A stretch of 5,328 nucleotides of DNA, taken from positions 1-5,328 of the forward strand of contig JALVEG010000059.1 in the NCBI GenBank assembly GCA_027031145.1. Reading direction: 5' to 3'. Shown in pieces: positions 4,041 to 5,328 of this stretch (its first letter is position 1; every line of letters begins with the position of its first letter). The position numbers and the translations under genes were made by a program. Below the pieces are notes generated by a model, which searched no databases, had not been told where the DNA came from, and saw nothing but the letters and a program-made list of their open reading frames with translations. The DNA is from Saprospiraceae bacterium (GTDB taxonomy: Bacteria > Bacteroidota > Bacteroidia > Chitinophagales > Saprospiraceae).

Positions 4041-4203
4041 ATATACCGAAACTTTAAGCGTAGACAGATTCTCATTGCTCATTTCTAATTAATAATTCAA
4101 AACTAAAAACATTTTAATTCATCAACTCTTGCCAAATAAAATAAGATACTAAAGAAGAATCCAATATGCAGTGCGAAAAAATGAAATACACCTTAATATT
4201 AGT
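4041..4203. other. Intergenic stretch with no supportable gene
   Basis: Between the GTCCC repeats and the small QMRNEW gene the sequence is AT-rich and all three minus frames are broken within about 25 codons. Short open pieces exist (for example one ending IWQELMN), but none matches a family I know. A deleted toxin gene downstream of the small gene would be expected to lie here. Confidence 0.5.
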
Positions 4204-4214
4204 TTACCATTCAT
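4149..4214 (-). pseudogene. Putative remnant of a toxin start (MNGKLIL)
   Basis: An ATG overlapping the end of the QMRNEW gene by 11 bp begins MNGKLILRCISFFRTAYWIL and stops at 4149. The same MNGKL start overlaps the paralogue at 5168. PIN-domain toxins commonly begin like MNGKLILLDTNI, so I infer that this is the first few codons of such a gene with the rest deleted. No PIN acidic residue is present. Evidence is the shared overlap and five shared residues only. Confidence 0.3.
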
Positions 4215-4338
4215 TTCTCATTTGTTTTTGTATTTTCAATGGATCTTCATTTATATCAATAACTCCACAAAATCTATAAGTATTTGATTTTCCTCTTTTT
4301 TTATTGATTTTTATAAATATCTTGTGTATATCTAACAA
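4204..4338 (-). CDS. Small antitoxin-like protein, copy 1 (QMRNEW C-terminus), start uncertain
   Basis: The frame ends RGKSNTYRFCGVIDINEDPL and KIQKQMRNEW. This closely parallels the gene at 5158-5319 (FNASKFCGVINLNYYPLEIQ, NQMRNEW), so the two are paralogues. Endings of the form (Y/F)xGxIxxxxDPLxIQxxxRxEW occur in small DUF2281-like antitoxins placed before PIN-domain toxins; that link is from memory and tentative. There is no ATG in the open part: TTG at 4338 gives 44 aa. The frame upstream (IKR) resembles the start of copy 2 before a TAA next to a TTTTGGGGATT repeat. The gene has therefore probably lost its original 5' end. An ATG-AAT-GGT-AAA start (4214) overlaps the stop codon. Confidence 0.5.
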   Translation of the reverse strand: MLDIHKIFIKINKKRGKSNTYRFCGVIDINEDPLKIQKQMRNEW

Positions 4339-4355
4339 CCTTTTTATATAAATAC

Positions 4356-4411
4356 TAACTTTTGGGGATTATAATCGCTAAAAGTTATAACTTTTGGGGA
4401 TTACGATCACT
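4356..4411. repeat. Two 24-bp TAACTTTTGGGGATTA repeats with a 16-bp palindrome
   Basis: Copies at 4356-4379 and 4388-4411 share 21 of 24 bases. The sequence joining them, AAAAGTTATAACTTTT (4380-4395), is a perfect 16-bp palindrome that overlaps the start of the second copy. It lies just upstream of the damaged 5' end of the small QMRNEW gene and downstream of the regulator fragment. It could be an intergenic repeat or an operator. Confidence 0.7.
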
Positions 4412-4422
4412 GTTTTAAATAT

Positions 4423-4525
4423 TTAATACAATTTATTTAATCCCTCATTTGATCCCTCATCTGATTTTTCTTTAAATAAAACAACTTCAAAACTATTTTG
4501 CTTTATATTAATTGTAACACTAATG
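4423..4525 (-). pseudogene. Fragment of a second AlbA/ATPase-type regulator
   Basis: The minus frame reads VTINIKQNSFEVVLFKEKSD and EGSNEGLNKLY, then TAA at 4423-4425. The pattern x(I/V)xIxxNSFxVxL(F/Y)K followed by a glutamate/glycine/asparagine-rich NEGLN linker is what precedes the C-terminal winged helix in AlbA-domain regulators. It is a different subtype from the VTEN-type remnant at 1668-2015, so two separate genes of this family have decayed here. Only about 33 residues remain, bounded upstream by a CCGTG-rich repeat. No start codon is associated with it. Confidence 0.45.
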
Positions 4526-4593
4526 ACACGAATTATACGGATTTTCGCTGATATAATCCGTGATTATCTGTCAGATTTGTGTTATCCGTGTTC
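4525..4593. repeat. ATCCGTG-type intergenic repeat
   Basis: GACACGAATTATACGGATT...AATCCGTGATTATCTGTCAG...GTGTTATCCGTGTTC contains CGGATT (4538-4543) paired with AATCCG (4555-4560). It has ACACG/CGTGT near its ends. I recall ATCCGTG/CACGGAT repeats as abundant between genes in many Bacteroidota. It separates the DUF2283 gene from the regulator fragment. Confidence 0.55.
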
Positions 4594-4626
4594 TAAATAA
4601 TTTTATATACAATGCTCTTTTAAAAA

Positions 4627-4821
4627 TCAAGCTACTTCATAAATAACACTATTGGGTGCTTCAGTATTTTTGGATGCATTTAATATTTCAATAGCCACAA
4701 TCCTGTCTTCATCATCATAATCAATAATCACGCCTTGTTTTTCTCCCCTGCTTTCTTTTATTTTCCTTTCTGAAAAACGTATATACATTATATCATTTTT
4801 CTTATCATATTTAATCTTCAT
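4627..4821 (-). CDS. DUF2283 protein
   Basis: The 64-aa product opens MKIKYDKKNDIMYIRFSERK and continues to GVIIDYDDEDRIVAIEILNA, ending NSVIYEVA. M(K)xxYDxxxDxxYIRFS, GVIxDYDxxxxIVxIEILxAS is the diagnostic DUF2283 pattern: a small all-beta fold, normal length 60-70 residues. Biochemical function is not established. It is very often encoded next to DUF4258 proteins, and an antitoxin-like role has been suggested by that pairing only. Here its ATG lies inside the 3' end of a DUF4258 frame (11-bp overlap), so the two were translated as a coupled pair. The frame is intact even though the upstream partner carries a nonsense codon. Confidence 0.9.
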   Translation of the reverse strand: MKIKYDKKNDIMYIRFSERKIKESRGEKQGVIIDYDDEDRIVAIEILNASKNTEAPNSVIYEVA

Positions 4822-5062
4822 ATTTAGTGATTTTTGAGGTTTTATACGCTGTAATTATAACAAATGGTTTCTTGCATTTATTAATAAAAACTCTAAAAAG
4901 ATATTTTTTCTTATTTTCTAAAACAATCTTTTGATAAATATCTAAGCAATCATCGCGCTTAACAACAGATTCAGGATTATTTATTGTTTCATTTACTAAA
5001 TTTTTATCTATCCCTCTGTTTCTCAGTTGTTCTTAAGCATGAAGTAAAAACTTATAATTCAT
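4811..5062 (-). pseudogene. DUF4258 protein gene inactivated by an early TAA
   Basis: From ATG at 5062 the frame reads MNYKFLLHA, TAA (5033-5035), then EQLRNRGIDKNLVNETINNP, ESVVKRDDCLDIYQKIVLEN, KKKYLFRVFINKCKKPFVII and TAYKTSKITKYED before the true stop at 4811. HAxExxxxRGIxxxxVxxTIxNPxxVxxR, YQKxVxxxxKKYLxRVFxxxxKxPxxxxTxYKTSKIxKY is the DUF4258 pattern, a small fold often compared with RelE/BrnT-type toxins. The stop sits where family members usually have Lys (HA-K-E), so a single AAA/AAG-to-TAA change explains it. The 73 codons behind it are otherwise uninterrupted, which points to a recent event. No ATG, GTG or TTG restart would restore the conserved HAxE motif. Confidence 0.85.
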
Positions 5063-5087
5063 TATTTATGATTAAATTTCAAAAAAG

Positions 5088-5168
5088 CTATGATCTATCG
5101 GTGCTAAAATCTCCTTTTTCCTTTCCAACAGCCTTCGGTTTTACAATAATAGTAAGCTTACCATTCAT
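5088..5168 (-). pseudogene. Short overlapping frame starting MNGKL, possible remnant of a toxin
   Basis: An ATG overlaps the stop of the QMRNEW gene by 11 bp, giving MNGKLTIIVKPKAVGKEKGD and six more residues before TAG at 5088. The start is the same as behind the paralogue at 4214. Beyond the shared MNGKL the sequence is unlike any toxin I recognise. It is either a truncated partner gene or a chance frame created by the conserved antitoxin ending. Confidence 0.3.
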
Positions 5169-5319
5169 TTCTCATCTGATTTTGTATTTCTAATGGATAG
5201 TAATTTAGATTAATAACACCACAAAACTTGCTTGCATTAAATTTCCCTACTTTTTTTATTGACCTAACTTTCTTTAGGTTTATATCTATTTCAGCTGATC
5301 GTTTTATAATAACTTTCAT
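5158..5319 (-). CDS. Small antitoxin-like protein, copy 2 (QMRNEW C-terminus)
   Basis: From ATG at 5319 the product is 53 aa: MKVIIKRSAEIDINLKKVRS, IKKVGKFNASKFCGVINLNY and YPLEIQNQMRNEW. It is basic at the N-terminus and ends with the same FCGVI...PL(E/K)IQ(N/K)QMRNEW block as the gene at 4204-4338. I have no firm family name. The C-terminal block resembles that of small DUF2281-like antitoxins, and an overlapping downstream start fits an antitoxin-toxin order, so an antitoxin role is a tentative inference. Only nine bases upstream are inside the window, so its promoter cannot be judged. It is longer than copy 1 and is the better-preserved member. Confidence 0.6.
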   Translation of the reverse strand: MKVIIKRSAEIDINLKKVRSIKKVGKFNASKFCGVINLNYYPLEIQNQMRNEW

Positions 5320-5328
5320 AACAACTAT

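Noticed and set aside
4984..5193. Plus-strand frame of 69 codons, hydrophobic
   Set aside because: It is antisense to the DUF4258 pseudogene and the small QMRNEW gene; the minus strand carries the recognisable sequence.
3475..5319. Chromosomal integron cassette array (same-strand small TA genes separated by palindromic repeats)
   Set aside because: The gene content is suggestive, but the repeats between genes are all different. I see no recurring attC-like site with paired RYYYAAC/GTTRRRY cores and no integrase. Isolated ACCTAAC at 1264 is not enough.

Overview
The window is AT-rich, and every gene or gene remnant I can support lies on the minus strand. It looks like a piece of a Bacteroidota chromosome. 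The clues are the family mix (VanZ-like protein, four-helix-bundle/S23 protein, AbrB-MazF, DUF6922-AbiEii, DUF4258-DUF2283), a textbook Bacteroidota promoter (TTTG, 20 bp, TAACTTTG) ahead of mazE, the absence of strong Shine-Dalgarno sites, and several intergenic repeat types that I remember from Bacteroidota genomes. No rRNA, tRNA, CRISPR array or intact transposase is visible.

Layout. Positions 1-149 hold the start of a Wzx/flippase-type polysaccharide exporter that runs off the left edge. Behind it is a VanZ-like membrane protein (279-668), so the left end is probably the edge of a surface-polysaccharide locus. From about 700 rightwards the DNA is accessory and repeat-rich. It holds a four-helix-bundle (S23-type) gene whose 3' end is duplicated together with a GGGCGAAT octamer array and whose 5' end abuts a 160-bp fold-back element. 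Next come a perfect-phase array of 26 octamers (1451-1658), the C-terminal remnant of an AlbA/ATPase/winged-helix regulator with an internal stop, a pair of homologous intergenic repeats with a strong inverted repeat, and another octamer array. An intact mazE-mazF toxin-antitoxin operon (2440-2999) follows with its own promoter and a candidate operator, then a further octamer array and a 45-bp tandem repeat.

The right third (3475-5319) is a graveyard of toxin-antitoxin-like pairs. An intact DUF6922 gene overlaps a 39-codon stump of an AbiEii nucleotidyltransferase toxin. An intact DUF2283 gene overlaps a DUF4258 gene killed by a TAA at codon 10. Two paralogous small genes ending in a QMRNEW motif (4204-4338 and 5158-5319) are each overlapped by an ATG-AAT-GGT-AAA start that leads nowhere recognisable. 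A fragment of a second AlbA-family regulator lies among them.

Taken together, one TA system (mazEF) is intact. In two others the toxin-side gene is broken while its partner is open, and in two more a lost toxin is a weaker inference. The most unusual non-coding signal is the family of strictly 8-bp-phased TCGCCCNN arrays, at least two of which share a conserved flank and so look like copies of one dispersed element. I did not find a previously undescribed multi-gene system that I could defend. The best candidates for novelty are the octamer element family, the 160-bp fold-back and the antitoxin-retained decay pattern.
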